64,000 nucleotides of DNA from Zingiber officinale (Eukaryota; Streptophyta; Magnoliopsida; Zingiberales; Zingiberaceae): the NCBI RefSeq assembly GCF_018446385.1, contig NC_056002.1, positions 29,498,636 through 29,562,635 on the forward strand, given 5' to 3'. Position 1 is the stretch's first letter. The number at the start of each line of letters is the position of its first letter. The position numbers and the translations under genes were made by a program. The notes under the pieces are model-generated. The model was given only the letters and a program-made list of their open reading frames with translations, was not told the origin of the DNA and did no database searches. Positions 10,820 to 21,710 of the stretch are shown in pieces.

Positions 10820-12470
10820 AGACATGTCTAATCTAGTACCAATTGTACAAGATGAGATACCACAAGGAAACTGCAACACGTATCACAAATGATATACAAT
10901 TGCAGAAAGTGCCTTGTCGTAGTGGGAGGGTTGTTAGGCAACTTAAAAAGATTCATGTTTTGGGAGAGTTTTTGGACTCGATCCCTGGAGGACATGAACC
11001 TGATCTCTGGACATATGACGAAGCACTCCAAGATAAAGATGCAATATCTTGGCAAAGAGTAATGAATAAAATTAGAATATATGTATTCTAATAAAATCTG
11101 GAAGCTTGTAGAACCACCAAATGGTGTAAAAGCCTTTGGGTATAAAAGGTCTATAATAGGAAAAGAGGATAGGCAGGAAGGTAGAAACTTTCAAAGCAAG
11201 GCTAGATGAAAAGGAAACTTTTTTTGGTAGCCATGCTTAAGTCTATCAGGATTCTTTATCTATTTGGTAAGTGGATGTCAAGGACATTCCTTAATGGAAG
11301 TCTTGAAGAAGCATCCATAAAGCAACCAGAAGGGTTCATTGCAAAGGGCTAAGAGCATCTTGTGTGCAAGCTCAATCAGTCTATGGACTGAGGCAAAGCT
11401 TCAAGGTCTTGGAACATCCGGTTTATCAAAGTAATCCAGATCTATGGATTTAGTAACCGGATAAGTCTTGTGTATACAAAAGATGTGATGGAAGCGTGGT
11501 GGTATTTCTTGTACTATACTTAGATAACATTTTTGGTAGTTGGAAACAATATCAAAATGTTGTCGGAAGTAAAGGTATGGTTGTCCAAACAATTCGATAT
11601 AAAGGACTTGGGAGAATGTATATATTCTTGAGATCAAAGTAATAAGGGATCGCAAGAAAAGAATATTTTACTTATCCCAAGCTTCATACATCGGAAAAAT
11701 CCTTGCTCGTTTTAAGCATACAAAACTCCAAGAAAGGTTCTTACCTTTTCGGGATGGAGTAACTTTATCTAAAGATATGTCTCTGTAGACATCAAAGGAG
11801 ATAAAGGAAATAAAGGCATTCTTTATGCTTCAGCTGTTGGAAGCCTAATGTATGCTATGCACGAGATCAATCTGTTTTGCCAAGGGCATAGTTAGCAGAT
11901 ATCAAAGTAACCCTGGACAAGGACAGTGGACTGCAGTAAAGCATATATTGTAGTACCTTAGAGGCACTAGAGATTATATGCTAGCTTACAAGGCAGTTAA
12001 TTTAGTCCTTGTGGGTTGCATGGATTTTGACTTCCAATCGGATAGGGACAATAATAAGTCAACCTCGGGGTTTTGTGCTTACTTTAGGAGCTAAAGTCAT
12101 AACTATGGAAGAGTGATAAGCATAGGTGTTTTTCTGGACTCCACCATAGAAGCTTAGTATATGGCAAGCCTCTAAGGTAGCCATAAAATCTGAATAACTC
12201 AATAACCTCAAGATAGACTTAGATATGATTTCTGGATTGTCCAAAGATTATTACAATTTAATGTAATAATGTTGGTGCAGTAGCAAACTCGAAGAAATCA
12301 TAAGTCTATAAGGCAAGTAAACACAATAGAGCGCAAGTACCACCCAATACGAGGAATCGTATAAACGAGGAGAAGTTGTTGCCGCCTAGATTGCATCAGG
12401 TGATGACCTATAGATCCTTTCACTAAGGTCCTTAAGGCAAGAGCTTTTGATGGGCATGTTGAAGGGATGA
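10820..12470 (+). pseudogene. pol: E5 reverse transcriptase and RNase H remnant
   Basis: Linker and RT start survive at 10890-11091 (RRSGRVVRQ-like CRSGRVVRQLKK, TYDEALQDKDAISWQ). Further pieces follow in changing frames: CKLNQS near 11370, the YASAVGSLMYAM motif near 11825, and an RNase H tail ending about 12470. The catalytic YVDD box is not intact (its place near 11520 reads through a stop). Ordered fragments of a copia pol, not functional. Confidence 0.75.
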
Positions 12471-12516
12471 GAATCAGATGTATGGCAGCAGATATGACAG
12501 CTTAGTCTTTTAGTAT

Positions 12517-12527
12517 AAGTGGGAGAT
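12517..12527 (+). other. E5 polypurine tract
   Basis: AAGTGGGAGAT directly before the 3' LTR; primes plus-strand synthesis in this class of element. Confidence 0.8.
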
Positions 12528-15035
12528 TGTTAGAGTGTATACTAAAAGCCTAGCTTTTGGTATAAACATTTATCTAGAAATAAGAATCACATTGGTCAAA
12601 TGACTACATTTATGATAAATGTAGTTGTTCAATTAATTTATATTGTAGATAACATGGTGTGTGGTGTCAAATTATAAACAGTAGCTCACGACCAAGATGG
12701 AAAGGAACAAACCATTAGAAGGTCGTAGTGTAATTAGGTATTAGTTATCTTAACTATATAATTACACTAGTACACTTAAAGTGTATTGAGTAGGACCATT
12801 TGAGGTCGTTCCTTTTATACTGACTTAATAAAGGAACAAAGACCTCAGTTATTATGGAAGCGTGTGCTCTTAATCCTAATATAATAACAAACACATATAT
12901 TTGATATTTATTTCTTTAATTTATCAATGGGTGAGATTTAGTTCGATAAATCAATAAGCCCGATAAGTTGGGAAATGATATCACTTATAGTGTGTGTTGT
13001 TGATTATAGAAGGAAACTGTGTCCTAGTGATCTAGGTTGAGAATGTCCCCAAGAGGAGCTCATAAGTATTGTCATGTTAAACCCTGCAGGTGGACTTAGT
13101 CCGACATGACGATGAAGTTGAGTGGTACTACTCTTGGAGCTAGATATTAATTAAGTGAGTTGTCAGTAACTTACTTAATTAGTGGACATTTGTTATCTTA
13201 AACACAGGGAGACTAACACACTCATGATAAGAAGGAGCCCAAAATGTAATTTGGGATTGGTGCGGTAGTTCAATAATAGTTCTCTAGTGGAATGAATTAT
13301 TATTGATAAAATTAAGTTGTGTGTTCGGGGCGAGCACGGGATGCTTAATTTTATCGGGAGACCAAAACCAATTCCTCCTCTCGGTCCCTATCGTAGCCTC
13401 TTAATTATAGAGTACTCTACCCACCTTCTTACCCATCCTATGGGGCCGGACAAGCTAGCTTGGAGACCAAGCTAGGGCCGGCCATGGGTATGTTCATGGG
13501 TGAATTCATGTGGCCGGCCCTATTAAATAAAAAGGAATTTTAAATTTTAAAATTTTTCTTATGTGGATAATATAATTTAAAAGAGAGTTTAAAAATTTAA
13601 ATCCTTCCTTTTATAAGATTCTACAAAAGATTAAGAGAAGAGTTAAAATCTCTTTCCTTATTTGTAGATTAAAAGGTTGATTTTAATTTTGGTAAAAACT
13701 TTCCTTTTAATTATATTCATGATTTAAAAGAAAGTTTAAAAATTAAAAATTCTCTTTTATTAGTTTCTACAAAAGATTAAGAAAAGATTTAATATCTTTC
13801 CTTATTTGTAGATTGAAAGGAGATTTTAATTTTTAGAGATAACTTTTCTTTTTGGAAATTATCCACATGTTTAAAAGAAAGATTTTAATTTATAAAATTT
13901 CTTTTTATTAACCAATCATGAAGGGATTAAAATTATTGGAGAAATTTTTATAAATTTCTAGAAATAAATTAGGAAGTTTTAATTTTTGTTTTAATTAAAA
14001 CTCTCCTTGTTTTGGGGAGAAGAGTGGCCGGCCATTATAATTTGAAAAGAGAAAATTATTTTAATTAAATAAATTTTCCTTTTCAATGGCAAAAGAATTA
14101 AGGAAGTTTTTATTAAATTTTCCTTATTTGCCAAGACCAAGGATTATAAAAGAGGGGGTAGAGGAGGCTTCAAGGCTAACGACTCTATTCTTCCCTCTTT
14201 TCTTCCTTGGGTGTGGCCGGCCCTTTCTTTCCTCTCCTCTCCTTTGTGTGGCCGAAACCTTCTCATGGTGGAGATAGCTTTGGTGGCCGGATCTAAGAAG
14301 GAGAAGAAGGAGAGAAAAGAAGCCTCTTTTCTAGCATCCCTTGGAGCATGGTGGTGGTGGCCGAACCTCTTCATCCTAGGAGAAGTTTTGATGGCCGAAA
14401 CTTGTAAGGAAGAAGAAGGTGCTTGGTGGTTCTCATCTCGAAAGATCGTTGCCCACACAACGTCCGAGGTTAGAAAAGGAATACGGTAGAAGATCAAGAG
14501 GTTTTTCTACAAGGTATAACTAGTAATTTTTCTTTCCGCATCATACTAGTTATTTATGGAAATAATACCAAATACAAGAGGCTTACGTTCTAGTATTTCA
14601 AATATGTTTTTCGAAGTTGTGTTCTTTTGTTTTTTTTTCCCCTTATGATTTGATTGTTCTTTTTGGTTAACCTAAAATTATTTTAGGAAATTAAATATTA
14701 GCTTTCCATAAAAGGTTTTGTCTAGTCGGTGGTGGTTGCTCCCATATCCAAGAAGGCCATGTGCCTCGCCACGTCAGTACTGGGAACCAATTATGGAAAT
14801 TAATATTTAATGGAATTAATAACTCAAGGTGATTTGGGTTGAACGTGTTAAGTTCCGCAGGAGACCCAAGTCAAAACCTAAAAGAACGAATAGATTAAGT
14901 TTTGGATCAAACGTGTTAAGTTCCGCAGGCGATCCAAAATTTAATTTAAAAGAACACATGGTAGCTAGGAAAGGTTGAGACCTTTGTACAATTTTTGTAC
15001 GATGGAACCTCTAGGTTTTCGAGTAGCAACCAACA
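12528..15035 (+). repeat. E5 3' LTR (2508 bp)
   Basis: Matches 5461-8010. Differences include loss of about 35 bp near 12668, where the 5' LTR has the second arm of a hairpin, and ten extra bases (near 14776) in the GCCACGTC region. Confidence 0.9.
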
Positions 15036-15768
15036 CAAGAGCCGACTAGCGAGAAGGGCTTGCAGTGCGTCAGGAGGAAGACTGCGGATGAGTGCGGCAG
15101 ACGAGAGGAAACATGTGGCGATTAGAGGACGGCGGGAGGAAGCCGCTCGAGAAGACCGGAAGTTGGGTTCGGGTGAGCCCTTTTCCGGATGACAGAGATC
15201 ACCCAAGCGAACGGATCCGGAGTAGAAGACCCGGACCGAGCTGAACCGAACCGAAGCAAAGGTCCCGGATGAAAAAGTCAACCGTTGTTGACTTTTAGGC
15301 TCCGAGGCGCCCGGAACCCTTCCGGGCGCCCGGACCTGGTTTTTTGACCAGATTGCGTCAAACACGATCTGAACATTGGGGATAAAGTTTTATCCCCCCA
15401 GGGCACCCGGAACCCCTTCCAGCCGCCCCGACCAAGGCTATAAATAAAGCCTTGTTCCAGAAGCTCTTCATCAATTCAGAAATTGTAAACAACACTTGTG
15501 CACTTCCACTGTTTAGATAAGCTTCTGTCTTTCTGTGCCTACACTGCTGTAAACGAGGCTTCTCCGCCTGAAGGAGTTCTTAGTGCGACCATCTTCCTTG
15601 GATTAACAACCTCCCCGGTTGTAACCAAGTCAAATCCGGTGACTCGTCTTTATGCTTTGTTTTCTACTTAATCTATTTTTCAAGTGTTAGCTTGATCGTT
15701 CGAGAAAAAGTTATGTTTTATTCAGGGCTATTCAACCCCCCCATTCTAGCTAGCCCAACGGTCCTACA
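15036..15768 (+). repeat. E4 5' LTR, right piece with promoter core
   Basis: Continues E4's LTR after E5. It holds three inverted repeats in series: 15273-15296 (AAAAGTCAAC and its complement, a paired W-box TTGAC), 15306-15330 (GGCGCCCGGAA and its complement) and 15433-15454 around the TATA box ATAAATAA. The transcription start is expected near 15475. Ends GGTCCTACA. Confidence 0.85.
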
Positions 15769-15770
15769 AG

Positions 15771-15783
15771 TGGTATCAGAGCC
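15771..15783 (+). other. E4 primer-binding site (initiator tRNA-Met)
   Basis: TGGTATCAGAGCC two bases after the LTR end. Confidence 0.9.
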
Positions 15784-15827
15784 GAGATGCCTCAGAAGGA
15801 CTAACCGCCATCTGAAGCAACAAAGAG

Positions 15828-16700
15828 ATGGCCGGACCAAGCATCCACCCGCCAAAATTCGAAGGGGATTTCACCACTTGGAAAAAGCATATACAGGTAT
15901 TATTTACCACTGATATTGAATTAACTTTAATAATGAAACTTGGCTTTGAAGCTCCAGAGAACAAGGAAATATATCAATGGACAGAAAAGGAGCAGGCCAA
16001 CTTCGTGGCGAACCGTAAGGCAGAATACCATCTGCTAAGCGTCCTTCCGCCTCAAGAAGTCAACCGGATCGGGAACTATAACTCTGCAAAGGAACTTTGG
16101 GAGAAGTTCCTCGAGCTGCACGAAGGAACGTCCGAAGCCAAGCTCACTAGACGAGATCTGCTTCGCAATCAGCTCACCAGCCTGCGACTTGGGGAAGACG
16201 AGACAGCCACACATTTGCACTTCAGAATAAAAGAAATCATCACCGGACTCACAAATCTCGAAGAAAATGTAAGTAACCGAGATTCACTCAGGTACGCGTT
16301 AAATTCATTTCTGAGAAATTCAAAATGGGCATCACTAGTAGATGCTTTTTACATTTCGAAGGATTTAGAAAAAATTTCATTAGAAGAATTTTTTTCAACA
16401 TTTGAAGTGCGTGAGTCAAGATGTGCAAGAATGAAGGAGTTCAAGAACAACGTCGCCCTCAAAGCTTCAAGAGACGAACCTGAGTCGGAATCTTCTCTCA
16501 ACGACGAGGAAATGGTAATGATGGTAAGAAGATTCAAGAAACTTTGTAAATCTAGATCTACTAACCATCTGCAGGGGAAAAAGAAAAGGACAATCCGCTG
16601 CTACCACTGCGACGAAGAAGGGCATGTCAAGGACAACTGCCCCAAGCTGAAGAACAAAGACAAGGAGAAAGGTAAGAAGCCTATCCAAACGAAGACCTAA
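15828..16700 (+). CDS. gag: E4 Gag polyprotein, N-terminal two thirds (290 aa)
   Basis: Structural protein that would form the virus-like particle packaging the element RNA. Starts MAGPSIHPPKFEGDF 45 bp after the primer site. Residues 1-190 are the copia Gag fold (WKKHIQVLF; ELWEKFLELHEGTSEAKL; RYALNSF; WASLVDAFYISK). Residues 259-272 are a CCHC zinc knuckle, CYHCDEEGHVKDNC, for RNA binding, followed by a Lys-rich tail. The TAA at 16698 comes early: in E8 the same protein runs on for more than 200 residues. The frame has no internal stop, which is notable beside the wreckage around it. No protease follows. Confidence 0.85.
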   Translation: MAGPSIHPPKFEGDFTTWKKHIQVLFTTDIELTLIMKLGFEAPENKEIYQWTEKEQANFVANRKAEYHLLSVLPPQEVNRIGNYNSAKELWEKFLELHEGTSEAKLTRRDLLRNQLTSLRLGEDETATHLHFRIKEIITGLTNLEENVSNRDSLRYALNSFLRNSKWASLVDAFYISKDLEKISLEEFFSTFEVRESRCARMKEFKNNVALKASRDEPESESSLNDEEMVMMVRRFKKLCKSRSTNHLQGKKKRTIRCYHCDEEGHVKDNCPKLKNKDKEKGKKPIQTKT

Positions 16701-16795
16701 AGGCGGGACGATACGTCGTCCGAATCGAGTCGAAGCATTCTCCGGACTCGCGGTGGAGTCATCAAGACGACGGCTGCGATTCAAGCTCTTCCGAA

Positions 16796-17257
16796 ATGAG
16801 CATCGAAGAAGGGGGAGACACGTCGGAAGAAAGCGGCAACTGGGGAGAAACAGACAACGAGATCGACAAGGTAAGTCAGGTACGATCTCTTCCTCCCGAT
16901 AAAATGTTTAAGTTTGTTAAACTTTTAACAAAAGATTGCTGCAAATTAGAAAGTGAAAATAAAAATTTAAAAGTAATTCTAGTTAAGTCTTGTCCCTTAG
17001 AAGAATTAGATAAATTAAAACTAGCAAATGAAAAATTGAAACTTGAAAATGATGATTTGAAAATTCAAGTAGATAACTTGAAAAACTATGCATGCTCATC
17101 TAAAACCAATTTTAGAAGATTTAACAATTTAAATTGGTATTTTAAATATCACCCGGGATAAATTAAGAACATTTCAAGAAAATATGTCCCTAAAAATTTT
17201 TTGGTTAATCCAGTAGACTGGAACCTATATTGGGTTCCGAAGTCATGCTTAAATTAA
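16796..17257 (+). pseudogene. gag: E4 Gag C-terminal coiled-coil part, separate frame, one nonsense codon
   Basis: Acidic start (MSIEEGGDTSEESG) then a Leu/Lys/Glu heptad-rich coiled coil (residues about 40-100) and the family ending NLYWVPKSCLN before TAA 17255. Single in-frame TAA at 17159 where E9 has CAA (Gln). It matches the C-terminal half of E8 Gag (ending LAWVPKACLT there), so E4 gag was once one frame; a stop and shift in 16700-16795 split it. Confidence 0.75.
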
Positions 17258-17897
17258 TTTTAAAATTAAAATTAGCGCTTTAAGTGAGAAAATTAAACAA
17301 AAAATTTCTTTATAAGGCTTTATCAAGGAAGTGATTGTTGCTCCAATAACCAAGAAGGTCTAGTGCCTCGCCACGACCTGGAAGCCAAAATTTTGAAATA
17401 AATGTTTAATTAACTTACTAATAAAGCATTAATGCAAGAATTAATTAATGATTTAAAAAGGTTATTCAAAATATTTTTTTAATTTAGAAATTTACTTACT
17501 TAAAAAAATTTTAAAATTGACTAAGTCATTTTTTTTCTTAGAATTTTTTTTTAAAAAAATTCTCAAATGATTAAGTTAGAAAAATTTCTTTCAAAAATAA
17601 TCTTTACTTAGAAACTTTACTTAGAATTGTTTTTAACTTAGAATTTCTTTTAAATATTTTTTTCAAATTTACTAAATTTTTAACCCTTAGATTGTTTTTC
17701 TTGGAACCCCATTTTTTTTATGATCAAAGGGGAAGAAGGGAAAATATAAGTCTAGGGAGAGATAGAAAGATTTAATTTTTTTTTCTTGTCTATCTTTTTG
17801 TCCTTAAATTACAAATTAAGTTAATTTGCTTAATTTTATTTAATGTATATTTTAACCCTATCTTAATTTGGGTTGATCATACCAAAAAGGGGGAGAT
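17258..17897 (+). other. E4 3' untranslated region and polypurine tract
   Basis: AT-rich, no coding. In the complete relatives pol would lie here; nothing of it is left. Polypurine tract AAAAAGGGGGAGAT at 17884-17897 abuts the 3' LTR. Confidence 0.8.
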
Positions 17898-18458
17898 TGT
17901 TGGAACCCCAAGGTTGTTTTGGTGTGATCAACAAGTTAAGTTAGGTCCTATGTTGTTTCTAACCTAGTGTCTAAGCGTGCAGGAGCTTAGGAGCACAGGT
18001 ACTCGAGCAGAAGATGCAGCTAGCGAGAAGGACAGCAGTCCGAGGGACGAGGTGCTGCGGAAGAGTACAACGACAGACGAGAAGGAAGCGTGCGGTGGTT
18101 CCGAGGGACGAAAGCCGGAGCGGAAGATTGCTCGGGGAGCAAGAGACGCAGCTAGCGAGAAGGATGGCACGCGGTGCGTCCGAGGGACGAAGACTACGGA
18201 TGATACGCCGACGGACGAGAAGGAAACACGCCGCGATTCCGAGGGACGAGAAGCCGGAGGGAAGCCCGCTTGAGAAGACTGGAAGTTGGGTTCGGGTGAG
18301 CCATTTTCCGGATGGCAGAGATCACCCAAGCGAACGAATCTAGAGTAGAAAACCCAGACCGAGCCGAGCCGAACCGAAGCTGAGGTCCCGGACGAAAAAG
18401 TCAACCGCTGTTGACTTTTAGGCTCCGGGGCGCCCGGAGCAGCCCGGGGCGCCTGGAA
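17898..18458 (+). repeat. E4 3' LTR, left piece
   Basis: TGTTGGAACC start. From about 18010 to 18270 it holds two imperfect copies of a roughly 130-bp unit (CAGCTAGCGAGAAGGA ... CCGAGGGACGA ... GACGAGAAGGAA). W-box inverted repeat at about 18396-18419. Cut by E6 at 18458. About 215 bp of this LTR (5' LTR equivalent about 15335-15546) are missing before it resumes at 57945. Confidence 0.85.
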
Positions 18459-21400
18459 TGTAACGACCCAATTTTCCCTATTTCAAGTTCTAAAAGTCCA
18501 TAAAAATATTTGGAAATACTTTTAAAATATTCTAGAGATTTTTAGAAATTTTTAGAGTATTTTTACGTAATTTTTGGAGGTCGTTTAGTATGTTACAAAA
18601 AGAAAGAAGTTTTGACCAAAAATGTTGAAGGTGAGATTCGAACCCAAGACCTCGACCCGAGCCGAACCTCAGCCGAACCCAGCCAACCAACTGGTCTGCG
18701 GTTGATTTGTGATTAAGAAGGGGAGCAAATTTAATTAAGTTGTAGTTGGAGCAGAATTTAAACCTAGTTATAAGTTTTCCCTTTCTCGCCGAAAACCATA
18801 TCTGCCCTTCTCCCCGATCCCGACTGCGTGCGGCACTCCTGCTCGGGCGATAGCGAAGAAGAAGCTAGGTTTTGATCTCCGGCGCCTGGCGAAGGCCTTC
18901 TTCCGGCGAACCTTGCGGATCCGAGCTCCTCTCGCCTAAGAGAACGCGTGAGCACGAAAGGGAAGCCGAAGTCTTCATCTCCCCGGAAGCCCTAGCAGCT
19001 CTACCGCCGGTTGTAAGTCCAAGAACACTATGTAAGTACTACTCACTTGTGGTAGGAGTTGCTCCAAATTCGTTTGGATTTTTCCTAGCATCTCCGGAAT
19101 TTGAAGCATGCCGTACAGATTTTTCTACTTGTGCTTACTGCCGTGAGTTGAGGATTTGGATTCGGATTTCTGATTTTTTTTTCTTGGATAAGTGTAGATA
19201 TTATTTATACTATCTTGGTTTAGATTATTCCATCCGAATCTGCCACTTTGAACCTTGGTTTAGATTTCTACAGAATTGGGATTTAAGCTGTAAGATTTGT
19301 TCTTGAAGCTTGCTGCCGTGAGGTTGTTCTGTTAGTTAGATTTCTACAGAATTGCCATGCAGTGCTATTTAGATAGATTCTTCCTTGCTGAAACGAATAA
19401 GAACAGCCTTTGAGGTTTGCTATGTATTAGAATTGGTACAACTCCTGTTCACTCCTTTAGATAGGCAGATTTAAATCCTTTGTGCCCGAGTAAACAGAAA
19501 TGAACAGCTAGGAGTGCTTGTTGGATAAGTATAATTGCTTGGTTTCAGTTTGGTTTAAATCATGCTAAAAGGTTTCCTTTACTCTATAATAACTTAAGCT
19601 GTGAATAAGTTTGTATAGGCCTTTTTGGCGCTTTGCATTGGGCAAGAACAACCCTATAATCAGCATTCCTGTTAGACCCTTCTTTTGTGCTAAGTAGTGG
19701 GCACGAACAGCCTTAGATCCAGGAACATGGTGTTAGCTTTCTTGCTATTTAATAAACATGATCAGTCTTGTTTAGTAGCATTGGAAATTTAGTTTTCTTG
19801 CTATTAGAATATCATGTGCAGAATTTTAGTGTAGTTGGATCTCTTTGTATGCAGAATTTTTCATTGTAGCTTAGTTCATCTTTGCTAATTCCATGCACAT
19901 GATTAGTTTTAAGTTTAGTATCTTAGCCTTGGATTTCCATGTTTCTGAACATGAATAACCTTTGTTATTTAAGCATGTAGTTAGCATTTTCCTTGCTACT
20001 CAAAAAAGGCAAGAACAACCTTTATTTAAGTATGTAGTGTTAGCTTCTTGGTTTTCTTGATCATGAGGTTTTAAGTGTTGTACCATGTTATTTTTAGGCA
20101 CTTCAGTTTAGTATGACATGCAGATTTCTTATAACTTAAATGCAGATTTTTATTAGTCATATATGCAGATTTTTATTAGTCATATGTGCTGATTTTTATT
20201 AGTCATATATGCAGATTTTCTAGTGTGCATTTGCTATTTTAACAAGCATGTGCAGCCATGTATTTTAGTGGTATGATTATGTGCCCTATTAAACCTTTTG
20301 AGGATTATGGGTAACTACAAGTAAGAAAAAGACCAAGGTCTAGTTAGAAAAGATAACAAGTAAATTAAAGTAAGAGGCTAGTACCCGACTTCCGAGGTTG
20401 TCGTTAAACAAATCCAGGTGACCAATTCCGAGGTCTTGGCCCTGGTAAGACCGAGGTCTTTATCCTCATAGGGCTGGAGGCTCGCTACCCCAGTCACTAT
20501 TAGAGAGCGCGCATAAGATGGTACTAAGCCTGGGCCCAAAGAAAAAGAAGAAGAAAGAAAAAGAAAAAGAAGAAGAAAGAAAAGTAAAAGTAAAAGAAAT
20601 TAAAAGATTAATTTCAAGTATAAAGCTATAAGTAAATGAAACAAGTACCACCTATGTTTGGAATCAACAGAAGTTTAGTTTCTTAAATTCTAAGCTTACA
20701 GCATTAGTTTCATTACTTTTCTTATCAGTTTAGTGAGCATGTTTAGTATTATTTCCAGTGTTCAGTTTTATTTCTGTACACCATGAGTACTTTGCTATTA
20801 GATGAGTACATGCAACTTTTCTTTTAGCATTTCAGTTTTAGTATTGTTGCATTATTTCTATGCACTTCGAGTTTTTGTGAGATAGATTAGTACTTACTAA
20901 GCGTTTCGCTTATAGATTTATTTTTCCTCCTACTGCAGATAAAGGAAAAGCTAAAGAATGAAAGGAAGGCGACAAGGTGGTGGTGATGAAGGTGTGTGAT
21001 GACTGGACTATGGAGAGATCCAGAGTTTGCTAGCAGAATTTCAGGACCTACCTGTTTGGAGTTTCAGTTTATGTTTTCAGTTTTCTTTTAATGTTATTAT
21101 GAGTTGAGGTTGTAATTAAGTTTATTCCGCACTTGTAATTAGTTTTCTTTTATTATGAGTTGGAGTGATATAGTTGTTTGCTATTGCTAGAGTAGTTTCC
21201 CTCTTCTTATTGTGTTATTATACTGCGTGGTTGTGAAAAAGTATGTTCCAGCCGCTTGTGGCTATGTATATAGTGTCTGTATGGTTGATTTGGTCACCGG
21301 TACAGGGGAGACTCTGCCGAAATTTTTCGGTAGGACTTCCTCTGGGGTCGTGATAAATCTAAGTGTTGCTAATATTAGCATAAGTGACACTAGTAAGTAG

Positions 21401-21464
21401 AGTTAATAGTTAAGTAACGGTCACCTTAGAGAGTAGTAGAGTTGTAAGAAGGGTGGTCATTACA
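18459..21464 (+). repeat. E6 LTR1 (3006 bp)
   Basis: Contains on the minus strand a tRNA-like B box (GGTTCGAATCT, 18634-18644); a 27-bp tandem repeat based on GCAGATTTTTATTAGTCATAT near 20140-20220; a purine run of AAG/AAAG units near 20535-20595; and near the end two hairpins, around 21249-21264 and 21317-21330 (CCGAAA-TT-TTTCGG). Short open frames inside are incidental. Confidence 0.9.
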
Positions 21465-21466
21465 GT

Positions 21467-21478
21467 TGGTATCAGAGC
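21467..21478 (+). other. E6 primer-binding site, first copy
   Basis: TGGTATCAGAGC, initiator tRNA-Met type. The copy after LTR2 (50582) reads TGGTATCAAAGC and that after LTR3 (57667) TGGTATCAGAGC. Confidence 0.85.
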
Positions 21479-21710
21479 AGTTCCCATTCTTCAGCATCAC
21501 ACACACATCAGCATCAGCTTTGCCGTCTTCAAGTAAGAAAGTATTTAAGTTCTTTCTTTTATTGCTTTCCTTATTATTAACTGTAGTACAGAGTAATTGC
21601 TTATGAGTACTTAAGTAAGATGGAAGTTATTGTTTCTCCTTTCTTGATCCATATATATGTATGTTAGAAGGGTTAGAGAAGATATCAAGCCTTTTTCTTT
21701 GCATAATTAG

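Larger units (their letters stand above)
5461..15035 (+). mobile_element. E5: 9.6-kb Ty1/copia element with 2.5-kb LTRs, coding region decayed
   Basis: Starts TGTTAGAGTG, ends CAACCAACA, flanked by CAAGA (5456-5460, 15036-15040). LTRs 5461-8010 and 12528-15035 are nearly identical by eye apart from a 35-bp deletion and a few small changes, so insertion is fairly recent. The 4.5-kb interior has fragments of the GAG-pre-integrase region, integrase, RT and RNase H in copia order but no usable frame; gag is not recognisable. A relatively young insertion with a badly decayed interior suggests a defective copy mobilised by another element. Confidence 0.9.

Noticed and set aside
8011-15000. tRNA genes suggested by TGGTATCAGAGC-type sequences
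   Set aside because: These are primer-binding sites next to LTR ends; no cloverleaf can be drawn around them.
18872-19306. 144-codon frame in E6 LTR1 and equivalents in LTR2 and LTR3
   Set aside because: Lies in LTR untranslated DNA, broken differently in each LTR, no known domain.
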